Shown: piece by piece, positions 62,916-64,000 of the stretch
How the letters are laid out: every line of letters starts with the position of its first letter
Numbering within the stretch: position 1 is the stretch's first letter
Assembly: GCA_030737875.1 (NCBI GenBank)
Contig: CM060915.1
Coordinates: forward strand, 628,682,786-628,746,785
From: Allium sativum
Lineage: Eukaryota; Streptophyta; Magnoliopsida; Asparagales; Amaryllidaceae
Length of the DNA stretch: 64,000 nt
Direction of reading: 5' to 3'
Program-made: the position numbers and the translations under genes
Notes under the pieces: model-generated
The model's database searches: none
Seen by the model: only the letters and a program-made list of their open reading frames with translations
Told to the model about the DNA's origin: nothing

Positions 62916-64000
62916 TGTTACTCCCTGAATTCTCCCAGCCTCCGAAGAGACGGAAGAATGCAGATTGTAATTAGAACACGACGCATCAGAACACGAACAT
63001 AAGAACATTTCATTGCTATTACAACAAATTACATCAAAGTACAAGAATATCAAAGTGTGAGTAAATAATATATAGTGGAAAAGTATCAGAGATTTAATAC
63101 ATAGCGGCGGAAGTATAAATACAGAAATGTATGTGCAACAGAAACATCAACTACCACAACTGAAAGAAGTACATGGATACAAAGCTTTTTGAATATAGCT
63201 CCAGCCGTAATCCAGGATCCTGTGAAATGAAATATCTACAAAAACCAAAACTACTACCTGTGCGTGTGGAAAATATGGGCACCCAGAGTTTAAACCCAAA
63301 CAATAAACTCCGAGTCAGTGGTGTGAGAACGTAAAACATTTGTTATACTTTTACTTTAAAAGTTAGGAAATCATGGGACCACACCGTATGACACGGAACG
63401 GGTTCACTCCACATGAGTGTTAGTTTAAAAGAAACAACGCGATGCTTTTTGAAAAATGAAGCTATTATAAGACTTAGGTCCCATCACACAATGCAAAGCA
63501 AGCCGAAGGATAGAGTTTTACCTTATAATAGCCAAATATGCTTGATACGCTTTAAAAAAAATATTTTTGAAATTACTATAAGTGCATAGTGTCAAAAAAA
63601 CTTCAAATCTAAATGTATCAATTAGAGACAGCATAGGTACCATATATTATATCACCATATAGGTTTACAATTAAAACCGCATGATGTCGTATTGGAAATT
63701 GGATTTTCGTCATGATTCAAGGCGAGGGATGTCTCCTTACCAATTTTGGGCCATCTCTAACGGGATGCCCAGGATCTGCACAAGTGACCCTTGGATCTTG
63801 CAGGGACGGCCCTCTCTTACTTTTGAGGATTGGTTATTCCTAAACAATACGTTTCCCAGTCCTATCAGACCTATCATCGAGCCTTTTAGTTGGCTCTATT
63901 TCTGAGGCGGCTCGTTATCCATCAACCACATAAGTAAAAATGTCTAGGCTCCATACCATGACATCACATATAGCTAGAAAGAAATGCTTGCACTCCCTGC
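62916..64000 (-). repeat. Element H right LTR (5' LTR), partial
   Basis: Starts tgttactccctgaattc and is cut by the window end. The U5-side block matches D and G: conserved block at 63258-63328 and stem-loop at 63461-63532. No gene is supported. Confidence 0.85.
63461..63532 (-). other. Conserved 11-bp stem with 50-nt loop, H copy
   Basis: GCTATTATAAG (63461-63471) and CTTATAATAGC (63522-63532) are perfect complements over exactly 50 nt, with loop sequence like D (ggtcccatcacacaatgca). Confidence 0.75.

Larger units (their letters stand above)
7007..64000 (-). mobile_element. Element H: outermost giant-LTR element, split by A, G and I
   Basis: Three pieces of one minus-strand LTR (7007-7893, 53832-55765, 61346-61898) each match consecutive parts of the D LTR and rejoin smoothly when the insertions are removed. 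They are followed by a reversed PPT context, about 1.0 kb of internal sequence, a reversed tRNA-Met PBS (62901-62912) and a second LTR from 62916. Both outer ends lie outside the window. Sequence between the pieces belongs to other elements. No coding capacity is visible in the internal part. Confidence 0.82.

Overview
This is intergenic DNA from a flowering plant with a repeat-rich genome, probably a dicot, although the sequence does not fix the species. I find no intact host protein gene, tRNA, rRNA or CRISPR array. Essentially all 64 kb is transposable elements inserted inside one another. The calls rest on LTR ends (TG..CA), tRNA-Met and other primer-binding sites (PBS), polypurine tracts (PPT), target-site duplications (TSDs) and protein remnants.

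Nesting. Element H (minus strand, giant LTRs) is the outer shell: 7007-7893, 53832-55765, 61346-61898 (left LTR pieces), 61899-62915 (internal), 62916-64000 (right LTR, cut by the window end). Four elements sit in H. Element A (1-7006, plus) is a broken Ty3/gypsy chromovirus of Tekay/Del type. Element G (7894-53831, plus) is a giant solo LTR. Element I (55766-61345) is a 5.6 kb palindrome-like unit with GC-rich cores. G is itself split by element C (9071-44649, plus, 6.5 kb LTRs) and by F (50238-53649), a CACTA DNA transposon. C is split by E (15690-20436, minus), a gag-only Tat-type retrotransposon; by J (26598-28002), a solo LTR; and by D (28825-43808, minus), a 15 kb element with 7.27 kb LTRs around only 441 bp of internal sequence.

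C, D, G and H form one superfamily of non-coding elements with giant LTRs. They share tRNA-Met PBSs where an internal region survives, TGTAAC-type ends and a hairpin next to the PPT that is also present in chromovirus A. They also share a structured block near the LTR 3' end: an 11-bp stem with a 50-nt loop, then a second small stem-loop. The stems carry compensatory base changes between elements, which suggests constraint on RNA or DNA structure in elements with no visible coding capacity. The simplest reading is cis-acting signals for mobilization by a Tekay-like helper. This is inference from reading by eye; no alignment or folding was run.

Other notable structures are a 2.4 kb array of about 60-bp hairpin units in each D LTR, the inverted-repeat element I, and a gene-like cassette with a G-rich island inside the CACTA element. 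Coding remnants are limited to gag/pol pieces of A, the gag of E (one in-frame stop) and a doubtful spliced cassette in F.
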